A stretch of 64,000 nucleotides of DNA from the NCBI RefSeq assembly GCF_003255815.1, contig NC_037674.1, forward strand, positions 16,947,615-17,011,614, in the 5' to 3' direction. Shown one piece after another: positions 32,060 to 43,228 of the stretch. Source of the stretch: Theropithecus gelada. Lineage: Eukaryota > Chordata > Mammalia > Primates > Cercopithecidae. Both the position numbers and the translations under genes were made by a program. Positions within the stretch are counted from its first letter, which is position 1, and every line of letters starts with the position of its first letter. Under the pieces are notes generated by a model, which saw only the letters and a program-made list of their open reading frames with translations, searched no databases and was not told the DNA's origin.

Positions 32060-32357
32060 TTTCTTTCTTTCTTTTTTTGAGATGGAGTCTTGCTCTGTTG
32101 CCCAGGCTGGAGTGTGGTGGTGTGATCTTGGCTCACTGCAACCTCCACCTCTTGGGTTCAAGCAATTCACCTGTCTCAGCCTCCTGAGTAGATAGGGTTA
32201 AAGGCACACACCACCACGTCCGGCTAATTTTTGTATTCTTAGTAGAGATGAGGTTTCACCACATTGGATAGGCTGGTCTCGAACTCTTGGCCTCATGATC
32301 TGCCTACCTTGGCCTCCCAAAGTGCTGGGATTACAGGTGTGAGCCATCTGCCCGGCC
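32060..32357 (-). mobile_element. Alu (-)
   Basis: Runs from gagatggagtcttgctctg to ccatctgcccggccc. Confidence 0.9.
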
Positions 32358-32446
32358 CTGATTTATTTCTACACTCATACTCTTTGATCTTTTTCTCATG
32401 CCTTATTAGATCTCTAAATGTCTCCTGAATACTCATCTTTCATCTT

Positions 32447-32614
32447 TCTTTTTTTTTTTTCTTCAAGACAGAGTCTTGCTCTGTTGCCCAGGCTGGAGTG
32501 CAGTGGTGTGATCTCAGCTTACTGCAACCTCCGCCTCCTGAGTTCAAGTGTCTCTTGCCTCAGCCTCCCGAGTAGCTGGGATTACAGGCACTTACCACCA
32601 CACCTGTCTACTTT
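32447..32614 (-). mobile_element. Alu right arm (-)
   Basis: Stops at acacctgtctacttttt, where the next AluY begins; its left arm is not found after the AluY. Confidence 0.8.
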
Positions 32615-32931
32615 TTCTTTTTTTTTTTTTTTTCTTTTTTTTTTTTTGAGACGGAGTCTTGCTCTGTGCCCCAGGCTGGAGTGCAGTGGCGCGATCTCGG
32701 CTCACTGCAAGCTCTGCCCCCCCGGGTTCACGCCATTCTCCTGCCTCAGCCTCCCAAGTAGCTGGGACTACAGGCGCCCACCACCTCGCCCGGCTAATTT
32801 TCTTGTATTTTTAGTAGAGACGGGGTTTCACCGTGTTAGCCAGGATGGTCTCGATCTCCTGACCTCGTGATCCGCCCGTCTCGGCCTCCCAAAGTGCTGG
32901 GATTACAGGCTTGAGCCACCGCGCCCGGCCG
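32615..32931 (-). mobile_element. AluY, Old World monkey type (-)
   Basis: Has cgcccgtctcgg and ggcttgagcc, but keeps gcgcgatctcgg, so it is a partial match to the diagnostic set. Confidence 0.9.
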
Positions 32932-33437
32932 GGGTTCAAGAGATTCTATGGCCTCAGCCTCCTGAGTAGCTCGGAATACAGGCACACACTACTGCGTCCA
33001 GCTAATGTTTTTTTTTTTTTTTTTTTTCTGAGATGGAGTCTCACTCTGTCACCCAGGCTGGAGTGCAGTGGTCGGATCTCAGCTCACTGCAAGCTCCGCT
33101 TCCCGGGTTTACGCCATTCTCCTGCCTCAGCCTCCCAAGTAGGTGGGACCAGCACCTCGCCCGGCTAGTTTTTTTATATGTTTTAGTAGAGACAGGATTT
33201 CACTGTGTTAGCCAGGATGGTCTCAATCTCCTGACCTCGTGATCCGCCTGTCTTAGCCTCCCAAAGTGCTGGGATTACAGGCTTGAGCCACCACGCCTGG
33301 CCAATTTTTGTATTTTTAGTAGAGCCAGGGTTTCCCCATGTTGGCCAGGCTAGTCTTGAACTCCTGACCTCAGGTGATCTACCTGCCTAGGCCTCTCAAA
33401 TTGCTAGGATTATAGCCGTGAGTCACCATGCCTGGCC
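32932..33437 (-). mobile_element. Alu (-) split by AluY
   Basis: Pieces 32932-33006 (gggttcaagagattctatgg) and 33303-33437 (aatttttgtatttttagtag to catgcctggcc) belong to one Alu; the right-arm 3' portion is missing. Confidence 0.75.
33007..33302 (-). mobile_element. AluY, Old World monkey type (-), nested
   Basis: Diagnostic gtcggatctcagc, ggctagttttttt and ggcttgagcc, with a small deletion in the left arm (gggaccagcacctcgccc). Confidence 0.9.
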
Positions 33438-33520
33438 TTGTCCTTTGTTGTTCTTTGTCCTCACTTCCTCAGCTTCCTCATATATCATGGTTACTCCCAC
33501 TTGTTTTGGCCACACTAGCC

Positions 33521-33551
<31 letters not shown>

Positions 33552-33829
33552 ATGGAGTCTTGCTTTTGTCGCCCAGGCTGGTGGGCAGTGGTGCGATCTT
33601 GGCTCACTGCAATCTCTGCCTACTGGGTTCAAGTAATTATCCTGCCTCAGCCTGCTTAGTAGCTGGGATTACAGGCGCCCGCCACTGGGCCGGCTAATTT
33701 TGTACTTTTAGTAGAGATGGGGTTTTGCCATATTGGCCAGGCTGGTCTCGAACTCCTGACCTCAGGTGATCCACCCACCTCAGCCTCCCAAAGTGTTGGG
33801 ATTACAGGCGTGAGCCACCACACCCGACC
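33521..33829 (-). mobile_element. Alu (-)
   Basis: 27-T tail; ends ccacacccgacc. Confidence 0.9.
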
Positions 33830-33889
33830 CGCACTGGCCTTCTTTTAGTTTCCTGAAGGTGCTGTGGCATGTTTTTTTTTCCTCCCCCC

Positions 33890-34135
33890 GGTTATTGTTA
33901 ACTTGCATTTATCTTTATCTTTAAAAATTGAAATATAATTCTCTTACCACACAATTTACCCTTTTAAAGTATGTAATTCTTTAGTATGTGTGCAACTGTT
34001 ACCACTATCTCATTCCAGAGTATTTTCATTGCCTCAAAAAGAAACTCCATATCCATGAGCAGGCACTCCACTTCCTCTCTGCTCTCCCCAACACCCCCTG
34101 GCAATCACTAATCTATTTTCTGTCTCTATGCTGTA
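33890..34135. mobile_element. L1 3'-region remnant
   Basis: Text such as aaaattgaaatataattctc, ttccagagtattttcattgc, cctcaaaaagaaactcc and atctattttctgtctctatg is standard for old L1M elements. Confidence 0.7.
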
Positions 34136-34373
34136 GGCTTTGGAACATGCTGTTCCTTCTGCCGAGAACTTTGCCATCTTGTCGCCTAGTCAACTCTTGC
34201 TCTTACCTTCAGCTCTCACTGCCAGCTCCCTCGACTGGGTCAGTTCTCTTTACTTTATGCTTCCATACGAATATGTACCACTTTGCAGCATTTATCACAA
34301 ATTGTAATTTTATATTTATTTATGGAATTATTTAATTTATGTCTGTCACCCCAATAAGTGACATGATGGCAAA

Positions 34374-34404
<31 letters not shown>

Positions 34405-34430
34405 GGTAGGCATTCATAAATGAATAAAAT
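34136..34430 (+). mobile_element. L2 3' end
   Basis: Contains a degenerate L2 tail: tttgcagcatttatcacaa, attatttaatttatgtctgtc, tgacatgatggcaaaaac, then gtaggcattcataaatg. Interrupted by a TA run. Confidence 0.6.
34377..34404. repeat. (TA)14 microsatellite
   Basis: Pure alternating TA. Confidence 0.95.
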
Positions 34431-35080
34431 TTGCCATCTCTGTCTGTTACACAGCTTCACTTGAATGTAGTGGTAGGCCACCCGACACAGCTAAGACAAC
34501 ATAAATTGTTTTTCTCTGAAAACCGATTCCTCCTTCAGCCTCCCCGATTTGATGATGCTTCTTCATTCTCTAGGGCACACAGGCTTCATTTCTTGGAGAC
34601 ATTTGACTCTTTTTCTCTCTCCTGTCTCCCACATTCAGTGCTCTTCAAATTCTTCAGTCCTTTGGATGCTTGTACTCCAGCCTTTCGCGTAGTGTCCTTA
34701 GTGCTCAGTTAACATGCAGTATAACTTTTGGAAGTATCTGCAGAGAGGGAAATGGCTGCAGCCACAAGGCTAAGTGAGCCTTCAGGGACTGCTAGAGGAG
34801 TGAAAGAGAAACAGAAAGAGAAAAGGAAATGTCAGAGGATGGCAGTGGATGGAGACCTAGGACACAGCCATACAACAGAGGGCTGGAGAATACTTACCAG
34901 TAAAGTAACGAGAGAAGCAAAAGGAGACCCTGACAAATGTACTGTAATCCATTCACCATTTACCAAGTATCTGTTACTTGCCGGGTACTTAGATTATGGT
35001 GATATGAAGATGAATCAGAAGTTGTCTCTTTGCTGAAGGAAGTCAGGGTCTAGTGAAAGAGAGAAGCATGTAAACAAATA
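34431..35080. other. Unique stretch
   Basis: 650 bp. The two open frames of about 100 codons are unremarkable. Confidence 0.5.
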
Positions 35081-35165
35081 CAATACAATACAATACAATA
35101 CAATACAATACAATACAATACAATACAATACAATACAATACAATACAATACAATACAATACAATA
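35081..35165. repeat. (CAATA)17 pentanucleotide array
   Basis: Seventeen perfect CAATA units, 85 bp, with no interruption; not in an Alu tail. Confidence 0.98.
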
Positions 35166-35405
35166 CTTGGTAAGTATTATAATAAAAGTATTCACAAAAT
35201 ATTCTGCAAGCCAGAGGAGGTGGTGGCTAAGACTCTCTCAGGACAGGGGTGGGTAGAGGTGGGTGTCACAGGATGCCTGGGACTTTTTAGCAGCCTGAGG
35301 TCGGAAGGAGTCACATACCGAGAAGACAGAACAACCTCAAGAAGCCGGGGCCCATATGGAACTTCAAATCATTTTGTTTAATTTTAGTGTAAAGAAGGGA
35401 ATATT
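35166..35405. other. Unique stretch
   Basis: No feature recognised. Confidence 0.5.
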
Positions 35406-35660
35406 GACCAGGCGTGGTGGATCACTCCTGTAATCCCAGCACTTTGGGAGGCCAAGATGGGTGGATCACGAGGTCAGGAGTTCAAGACCAGCCTGGCCAA
35501 GATGGTAAAATCCTGTGTCTACTAAAAATACAAAAATTAACTGTAATCCCAGCCACTCGGGAGGCTGAGGCAGAGAATTGCTTGAACCTGGGAGGCAGAG
35601 GTTGCAGTGAGCTGAGATCGCGCCACTGTACTCCAACCTGGGTGACAAAAAAAAGAAAAA
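35406..35660 (+). mobile_element. Alu (+), internal deletion
   Basis: Lacks the start of the right arm (acaaaaattaactgtaatcc). Target duplication aagaagggaatat on both sides. Confidence 0.9.
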
Positions 35661-35773
35661 AAGAAGGGAATATCTTGGGAATTCAGGCTGGGGTGACTTT
35701 GTGTTTGTGAAGAGTCTCCTAAGAAGCTATGGAGGTTACTCTTTATTCTCTAGCTAATGGAGAGTTACCAAAT

Positions 35774-36063
35774 GTTTTTTTTTTGAGACAGAGTCTTGCA
35801 CTGTCGCCCGGGCTGGAGTGCAAAGGCACGATCTCGGCTCACTGCAACCTCCGCCTCCCCGGTTCACATGATTATCCTGACTCAGGCTCCCGACTAACTG
35901 GGATTATAGGCACACACCATCACACCCGGCTAATTTTGTATTCTTAGTAGGGACAGGGTTTCACTATGTTGGCCAGATTGGTCTCTAACTCCTGATCTTG
36001 TGATCCGCCCTCTTTGGCCTCCCAAAGTGTTGGGATTACAGGCATGAGCCACCGCGCCTGGTC
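35774..36063 (-). mobile_element. Alu (-)
   Basis: Runs from gagacagagtcttgcactg to ccgcgcctggtc. Confidence 0.9.
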
Positions 36064-36075
36064 TTTTTTTTTTTT

Positions 36076-36596
36076 TTTTAAATCTACTTCATTAAGGCAT
36101 AATTTATATACAATACAATATATAGATTTTAAGCATACAGTTCAGAGTTTTGAGAAATGCCTACATTTGTATAACCATTACCCTAATCAAGATAGATAAT
36201 TTTTTTTTTTTGAGACAGGGTCTAACTGTGTTGCCCAGGCTGGGGTGCAGTGGTGTGATCTCAGCTCACTGTAGCCTCAACCTCCTGGATTCAAGTGATC
36301 CTCCCACCTTAGCCTCCCCAGTAGCTGGGACTAGAGGTGTGTGCCGCCACCCCGGCTAATTTTATTTTTTGCAGAGATGAGGTCTCACTATGTCACCCAG
36401 CCTGGTCTCAGATCCCCGGGGTTATGTGATTCTCCAGCCTCAGCCTCCCAAAATGCTGGGATTATGGGCATGAGCCACTGTGCCTAGTTGATAAGAACAT
36501 TTCTATCGCCTCTAAGTCGTCTTGTGCCCCTTTGCCATTGATCCTGCCTCTTCCCACAGGTAATACTGATGTGATTTCTATTCCCATATGTTTTAG
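36076..36596. mobile_element. L1 3'-region remnant split by Alu
   Basis: 36076-36197 (attaaggcataatttatatac ... gtataaccattaccctaatc) and 36489-36596 (gaacatttctatcgcc, then cctcttcccacaggtaata) are consecutive L1 text around an Alu. Confidence 0.65.
36198..36488 (-). mobile_element. Old Alu (-)
   Basis: Runs from gagacagggtctaactgtg to ccactgtgcctag. Confidence 0.9.
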
Positions 36597-37362
36597 TTAT
36601 AGATTGTTATATCTGTAGATTGTTTTGTCACCCCAAAACCCAGTGGCTTAAAATAATAAAAATCATTGACTGGGCGCGATGGCTTACGCCTGTGATCCCA
36701 GCACTTTGGGAGGCCGAGGTGGGCAGATCACAAGGTCAGGAGTTCAAGACCAGCCTGGCCAAAATGGTGAAACCCTGTCTCTACTAAAAATACAAAAATT
36801 AGCTGGGCATGGTGGCGGATGCCTGTAGTCCCAGCTACTCGGAGGCTGAGGGAGGGGCATTGTTTGAACCCAAGAAGTGGAGGTTGCAGTGAGCTGAGAT
36901 TGTGGCATTGCACTCCAGCCTGGGCGGTACGAGACTCTGTCAAAAAAATAAAAATAAAAATCATTTATTTGCTCATGATTTTGCAATTTGGTTATGGTTT
37001 AGTGGAATCAATTTGTCTGCTTTGTGGGTCAGCTGGGGTAGCTTGACTGGGGCTGGAAAATTCACTTCACTCACATGGCTGGAGAGTTGGGATAGGCTCT
37101 TTGCTGGGAGCTCAGCTAGAACTGTCTTCCATGTGGCTGTTTGGGCTTCCTTACAACATGGTGGGTAGGTACCAAGAAGGAGAAAGTTGAAGTTACCACT
37201 GCTTGTAAAGACTAGACCCAAAACTGGTACAGCATCACTTTAGCTGTATTCTACTGACAAAAGCAGGCACGAGCCTAGAAGAAATTCAAGGGGATGGAAA
37301 AATAAATTCCACTTTTCAGTGGGGAGAGTGACAAAGATGGGCCATCTTTATTCCACCACATC
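36597..37362. mobile_element. Ancient interspersed repeat, class uncertain
   Basis: Text like accccaaaacccagtggctt followed by aaaataataaaaatc, then ctcatgattttgcaatttgg, ctcacatggctggagagtt, catgtggctgtttgggcttc and attctactgacaaaagcagg occurs as a dispersed mammalian repeat. I cannot name the family. It is split by an Alu. Confidence 0.5.
36668..36947 (+). mobile_element. Alu (+)
   Basis: Target repeat aataaaaatcatt on both sides (tail end included). Confidence 0.9.
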
Positions 37363-37483
37363 ATAGATTAATTTTGTCTGTTCTAGAATGTCCCACAGAA
37401 TGGAATCATACTGTGTATTAATACATGTCTGGCTTTTTTTGCTCATTATGTGTTTTGAGATTCATCTATATTGTTTTTTCCTT

Positions 37484-37624
37484 TTTTTTTTTTTTAAACT
37501 AGAGATGGCTGGGGGGGTCTCACTATGTTGCCCAGGTTGGTCTTGAACTCCTGGGCTCAAGTGATCCTTCTACCTCAGCCTCCCAAAGTGTTGGGATTAC
37601 AGGCCTGAGCCACTGCACCCAGCC
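37484..37624 (-). mobile_element. Alu left-arm monomer (-) with target repeat
   Basis: Single arm. The flanking duplication attcatctatattgtt (about 37,460 and 37,625) shows that it inserted as a monomer. Confidence 0.82.
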
Positions 37625-37835
37625 ATTCATCTATATTGTTGATATATCAGCAGTTCATTTCTTTTTATTGTTGAACTCCAGAACTCTATTCTTTTTTTAT
37701 TGTTGAATATAGTCCATTGATAATCAATTTGTTTACTCATTTATCTGTTGATGGACATTTGAGTTGCTTCTAGTTTTTGGTTATTATGAATAAAGCTGTT
37801 ATAAAATTTTTAATACAATAGTTTTTTTTGTGTGT

Positions 37836-38118
37836 GCTGGGCACAGTGGCCCAGGCCTGTAATCCCAGCACTTTTGGAGGCCGAGGTGGGAGTATTGTTT
37901 GAGCTCAGGAGTTCCAGACCAGCCTGAGCAACATAGCAATACCTTGTCTCTACTAAAAATAAAAGAAAATTTAGCTGGATGTGGTGGTGCACACCTGTAG
38001 TCCCAGCTACTTGGGAGGCTGAGGCTGGAGGAGTGCTTGGTCCTGGAGGTTGAGTGCGCAATGAACTGTGATCACACTACCACATTCAAGCCTGGGCAAC
38101 AGAGCAAGACTGTCTCAA
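37836..38118 (+). mobile_element. Old Alu (+)
   Basis: Target repeat agttttttgtg on both sides. Confidence 0.88.
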
Positions 38119-38260
38119 AGAAGGACATAAAGTTTTTTGTGGATATATGTTTTCATTTCTCTTTAGTAAATACCTAGCAGTTAAATTGCTAGGTGATAGA
38201 CTAAGTATATGTTAAATTTATAAACAATTGTCAAGCTGTTTTCCAAAGGGTTGTACCCTT

Positions 38261-38553
38261 TTTTTTTTTTTGAGATGGAGTTTTGTTTTTCATTCAGGCT
38301 GGAATAAAGTGGTGCGATCTTGGCTCACTGCAACCTCTTTCCTCCAGGTGCAAGTGATTCCCCTGCCTCAGCCTCCCGAGTAGCTAGGATTATAGGCGCC
38401 TGCCACCACGCCCGGCTAATGTTTGTATTTTTTAGTAGAGATGGGGTTTCGCCATGTTGGCCGGCCTGGTCTCGAACTCCTGGCCTCAGGTGATCCACCT
38501 GCCTTGGGCTCCCAAAGTGCTAGGATTACAGGTGTGAGCCACTGCGCCCGACC
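38261..38553 (-). mobile_element. Alu (-)
   Basis: Runs from gagatggagttttgttttt to ctgcgcccgacc. Confidence 0.88.
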
Positions 38554-38562
38554 GATTATACT

Positions 38563-38770
38563 ATTTTTTAATAGAGATGGGGTTTCACTCTGTTGTCCAG
38601 GATGAAGTAAAGCAGTGCAATCCTACCTCACTGCAGCCTGAATCTCCTAGGCTCAGGAGATCCTTCAACTTCAGCCTCCCAAGTAACTGAGACCACAGGT
38701 GCACACCACCACTCCTGGCTAATTTTTAAATTTTTTTGTAGAGACGGGGTCTCACAATTGCCTAGGCTGA
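38563..38770 (-). mobile_element. Alu (-), truncated and old
   Basis: Partial arms (gagatggggtttcactctg ... tctcacaattgcctagg); 5' end lost. Confidence 0.7.
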
Positions 38771-38866
38771 ATTGTAGCAGTTTATACTCCCAGCAGGAAT
38801 GTGTGAGAGTTTTAGTTGCTACAAATCCTAGCCAACACTTGTTATTGTCAGTCTTTTTATTATTCA

Positions 38867-39160
38867 TTTATTTATTTTTGAGATGGAGTCTTGCTCTTGT
38901 TGCCCAGGCTGGAGTGCAACGGCACAGCCTTGGCTCACTGCAACCTCCCCTTCCCGGGTTCAAGTGATTCTCCTGCCTCAACCTCTGTAGCTGGGATTAT
39001 AGGCGCCCACCACCACAACTGGCTAACTTTTGTATTTTTAGTAGAGACGGGGTTTTACCATGTTGGCCAGGTTGGTCTCGACCTCCTGACCTCAGGTGAT
39101 TTGTCCACCTCAGCCTCCCAAAGTGCTGGAATTACAGGCATGAGCCACCATGTCCAACCT
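38867..39160 (-). mobile_element. Alu (-)
   Basis: Target duplication ttgtcagtcttttta on both sides. Confidence 0.9.
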
Positions 39161-39521
39161 TGTCAGTCTTTTTAATTTTAGACATTGTAGACGGTGTGAA
39201 CTGGTATCTCTTTGTGGTTTTAATTTGTATTTCCCTATTAACTGGTGGTGTTAAGCATGTTTCATATGTTCATTGGCCATTTGTAGATTTTCTTTGGTAA
39301 AATGTCAGTTCGTTTACTCATTTAAAAAATATTGGCCATTGAACACTTTCTGTTTTATGGAATGAATTATTACCTGATTTTAAAACTGCAATAAAGTCAA
39401 TTGAATTCTTTAAAAAAATATATTGGCCAAGACTATACTTTCAGGAATAATTTTTTTAGTTTGTTACTAGAGAAGTTTCTCTGAATGCACACAGCAAAAT
39501 ATGTAATAAGAAAAAAAGGGG

Positions 39522-39826
39522 GCCGGGAATGGTGGCTCACGCCTGTAATCCCAGAACTTTGGGAGGCCGAGGCAGGCAGATCATGAGGTCAGGAGATTGA
39601 AACCATCCTGGCTAACATGGTGAAACCCCATCTCTACTAAAAATACAAAAAATTAGCTAGGTGTGGTGGCGGGCGCCTGTAGTCCCAGCTACTGGGAGGC
39701 TGAGGCGGAGAATCTCTTGAACACAGGAGGTGGAGGTTGCAGTGAACTGAGATTGCACCACTGCACTCCAGCCTGGGTGACAGAGTGAGACTCCATTTGG
39801 AAAAAAAAAGAAAAAGAAAAAGAAAA
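39522..39826 (+). mobile_element. Alu (+)
   Basis: Begins ggccgggaatggtggctc; the tail is (gaaaaa)n. Confidence 0.9.
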
Positions 39827-39838
39827 CAAAGGCCTGTA

Positions 39839-40154
39839 GGCTGGGTGTGGTGGCTCATGCCTATAATCCCAGAACTTTGGGAGGCCGAGGCAGGTGGATC
39901 ACAGTGAGTTCAGGAGTTTGAGACCAGCCTGACCAACAAGGTGAAACCTTGTCTCTACTAAAAATACAAAAATTAGCCGGGCATGGTGGCAGGAACCTGT
40001 AATCCCAGCTACTCAGGAGGCTGAGGCAGGAGAATCGCTTGAGCCTGGGAAGCGGAGGCTGCAGTGAGCTGAGATTGTGCCACTGCACTCCAGCCTGGGT
40101 GACAGAGCAAGAATCCGTCTCAAATAAAGGAAAAAAAAAGAAAAAGAAAAAAAC
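39839..40154 (+). mobile_element. Alu (+)
   Basis: Begins ggctgggtgtggtggctc, 12 bp after the previous copy. Confidence 0.9.
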
Positions 40155-40159
40155 ATATT

Positions 40160-40383
40160 GGCCAGCCTGGGCAACATGGCCAAACCCCATCTCTGCAAAA
40201 AATACAAAAAATTAGCCAGGGGTGGTGCTGCATGCCTGCAGTCTCACTTACTAGGGAGGCTGAGGTGGGAGGATTACTTGATCCCAGGAGGTTGAGGCCG
40301 CAGTGAACTAAGGAGCTGTGATCTTGCAACTGCCCTCCAGCCTGGGTGACAGAGTGAGACCCTGTCTCCAAAAAAAAAAAAAA
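40160..40383 (+). mobile_element. Alu (+), 5'-truncated at insertion
   Basis: Starts at agcctgggcaacatggcc. The flanking repeat tattgg on both sides suggests truncation during insertion. Confidence 0.82.
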
Positions 40384-40421
40384 TATTGGATTTCTGCTTT
40401 ATTATTATTATTACAGGGTTC

Positions 40422-41040
40422 TTTTTTTTTTTTTTTTTTGAGACAGAGTCTCATTGTTGCCCAGGCTGGAGTGCAGTGGTGGCACCATCTCAGATCATTG
40501 CAACCTCTGCCTCCTGGGTTTGAGTGATTCTCCTGCCTCAACCTCCCTTGTAACTGGGATTACAGGCTCCTGCCACCACACCTGGCTAGTTTTTTCCTTT
40601 TTTTTTTTTTTTTTTTTTTTTTGAGAGGAAGTCTCGCTCTTGTCCCCCAGGCTGGAGTGCAATGGCTTGATCTTGGCACACTGCAGTCTCTGCCTCCCAG
40701 GTTCAAGTGATTCTCCTGCCTCAGCCTCCAGAGTAGCTGGGATTACAGATGCCTGCCACCACGTCCGGCCAATTTTTGTATTTTTAGTAGAGACAGGGTT
40801 TCACCAGTTTGGCCAGACTGGTCTTGAACTCCTGACCTCAAGTGATCCACCTGTCTCAGCCTCCCAAAGTGCTGGGATTACAGGCATGAGCCACTGCGCC
40901 TGGCCATTTTCCTGTATTTTTAGTAGAGACGTGATTTCACCATGTTGGCCAGGCTGGTCTCGAACTCCTGACCTCAAGCGATCTCCCGCCTCAGCCTCCC
41001 AAATTGCTGGGATTACAGGCATGAGCCACCACACCCAACC
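40422..41040 (-). mobile_element. Alu (-) split by Alu
   Basis: Pieces 40422-40599 and 40905-41040 join at gctagttttttcc / ttttcctgtattttt. The outer target repeat attacagggttctt lies on both sides. Confidence 0.88.
40600..40904 (-). mobile_element. Alu (-), nested
   Basis: 24-T tail; runs from gagaggaagtctcgctcttg to ctgcgcctggcc. Confidence 0.9.
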
Positions 41041-41250
41041 TATTACAGGGTTCTTAATATATTGTGGATTTTTGTCCTTTGTTAGATATATGTATTGTGA
41101 CTACAAGTTAATGAATCAGAAGTCTCAATATTAAAATATTAATTATTCAATAATTGATCTGTAGATCCAATGCTATTCCACTAAAAATCCTAGCAGGATT
41201 TTCATAGAAGTTGATGAGCCAATTCTAAAATTTATATGAAAATGCAAGGG

Positions 41251-41503
41251 CCAGGCACGGTGGCTTACGCCTGTAATCCCAGCAATTTGGGAGGTCAAGG
41301 CAGGAGGATTGCTTGAGCCTAGAAGTTTGAGACTAACCTGGGCAACATGGTGAGACTCCTGTCTCTATAAAAAAATTTTAAAAATTAGCCAGGTGTAGTG
41401 GTGTATAACCACAGCTACTTGGGAGGCTGAGGTGGAAGGATTGCTTCAGCCTGCAAGGTCCAGGCTGCAGTGAGCTGTGTTCATGCCACTGCACTGCAAC
41501 CTG
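41251..41503 (+). mobile_element. Old Alu (+), tail lost
   Basis: Begins ggccaggcacggtggctt and ends ctgcactgcaacctgg directly in L1 text. Confidence 0.85.
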
Positions 41504-41692
41504 GAATAGCCAAAACAGTTTTGAAAAAGATAAGCTGAAGGACCTAACTACTGACCTCAAGACATATTATAGTTACAGAAATCAAGGCAGCATAGCTGTA
41601 GTCAATGGACAAATAATTAGATCAGTTGAACAGAATACAACCTAGAAATAGACCCAAATATATACAGACAACTGATTTTTGACAAAGGTGTT

Positions 41693-42545
41693 ATGTTATG
41701 ATGGACCAGCCTCTAATAACGGACCCTAATCTATCAGGTCACACTCAATAGAGATTGCATGTCATTGAATATCATGATTCCTACCTCCAGGTGTTCACAC
41801 CCATATGCAATCTCTCTTGGGTGTGGGCTGATAGGTGTCAGAGGATGTCACTACTAGAGTTAGGTTTTTTTTTTTTTCAGACGGAGTCTTGCTTTGTCAC
41901 CCAGGCTGGAGTGCAGTGGTCGGATCTCAGCTCACTGCAAGCTCCTCCTCTCAGGTTCACGCCATTCTCCTGCCTCAGCCTCCTGAGTAGCTGGGACTAC
42001 AGGTACCCGCCACTTCGCCTGGCTAGTTTTTTGTATTTTTTAGTAGAGACGGGGTTTCACCGTGTTAGCCAGGATGGTCTCGATCTCCTGACCTCGTGAT
42101 CCGCCCGTCTCGGCCTCCCAAAGTGCTGGGATTACAGGCTTGAGCCACCGCGCCCAGCCTAGAGTTAGGTTTAAAAGAGACTATGGCTTACATTTTGGGG
42201 TCATTGTTTCTCTCTTGGATTGTTTACTATCAGTAACGCTAACTGCCATGTTGTGAGGCAGGCCTGTGGAGAGGCCTATGGGGCAGGGGACCAAGGCTTG
42301 CCAAGAAGCACAAAGGAGCTTGGAAGCAGACTCCCCTCACATTGAGTCAAGCGTTCAGTTGAGACTACAACCCTGGCCAACAGCTTGACTGGAACCTCAT
42401 GAGACACAGTGAGCCACTGGCACCCAGGTATGCTGTGCCCAGATTCCTTAACCACACACAAAAAAATGAGGTAATAAGTATTTGTTGTTTTAAACTGCTA
42501 AGTTTTAGAGGTAATTTGTTATACAGTAATAGATAACTAATACAG
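41693..42545 (+). mobile_element. MLT1-type LTR (ERVL-MaLR) in L1
   Basis: LTR-like text with gccatgttgtgaggc, ctgtggagaggcctatgg and the terminal block gttttaaactgctaagtttt ... agataactaatacag, typical of MLT1. An AluY sits inside it, and L1 ORF2 continues on both sides. Confidence 0.65.
41864..42159 (-). mobile_element. AluY, Old World monkey type (-)
   Basis: Carries gtcggatctcagc, ctagttttttg, cgcccgtctcgg and ggcttgagcc. Target duplication ctagagttaggtt on both sides. Confidence 0.94.
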
Positions 42546-42656
42546 ATGTCAAGGTACTTCAAAGAGGGAAAATAATGTTAAACAAATAGTGTTGGATCAA
42601 CTTGACATCCTTATGAAATAAATGAATCTCAACCCCTACCTCACACCATACACAGA

Positions 42657-42963
42657 TTATTATTATTATCATTTTTTTTGAGACAGAGTCTCACTCTGTC
42701 GCCCAGGATGGAGTGCAGTGGTGCCATCTCAGCTCACTGCAATCTCCGCCTCCTGGGTTGACACCATTCTCCTGCCTCAGCCTCCCAAGTATCTGGGAAG
42801 CTGGGACTACAGGCATCCACCATTACGCCCGGCTAATTTTTTGTATTTTTAGTGGAGATTTCACCGTGTTAGGCAGGATGGTCTCGGTCTCCTGACCTCG
42901 TGATCGGCCTGCCTTGGCCTCCCAAAGTGCTAGGATTACAGGCATGAGCCCCCGTGGCCAGCC
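42657..42963 (-). mobile_element. AluY (-)
   Basis: Preceded by an (att)n tail; an 11-bp extra copy of agctgggaa text occurs near 42,795. Confidence 0.88.
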
Positions 42964-43176
42964 TTTACGGATATTAATTTGAGGTGGATATTAGACCTAA
43001 ATGCAAAATGGAAAACAATAAAAATTATGCAAAAAACATAGAAGAAAATGTGTACAACTTTGAGATGAGCAAAGGTTTATTAGGTAAGGCACAATAAGTA
43101 CTCACCACAAAATAAAAAGTTAATACATTGGAAATTATCAGTGTTTTATAAAGTTTATTTTTATTTTTAAAAGTAA

Positions 43177-43180
<4 letters not shown>

Positions 43181-43228
<48 letters not shown>

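Larger units (their letters stand above)
37370..39310. mobile_element. L1 remnant cut into six pieces by Alus
   Basis: Consecutive L1 blocks at 37370-37483 (gaatggaatcatactgtg), 37625-37835 (gttgatggacatttgagttg), 38127-38260 (tgtggatatatgttttcatt), 38554-38562, 38771-38866 (ccaacacttgttattgtcag) and 39161-39310 (ttggccatttgtagattttc). Order is kept, so one L1 took at least five Alu insertions. Confidence 0.75.
41046..43180 (+). mobile_element. L1 ORF2 3' part, nested with younger elements
   Basis: Sense ORF2 text at 41046-41250 (tgatctgtagatccaatgc), 41504-41692 (atagccaaaacagttttg; actgatttttgacaaaggtg), 42546-42656 and 42964-43180 (gaaaacaataaaaattatg). Stops and indels throughout: a dead LINE-1 interrupted by an Alu, an MLT1-type LTR (with AluY) and another Alu. 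Confidence 0.8.
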
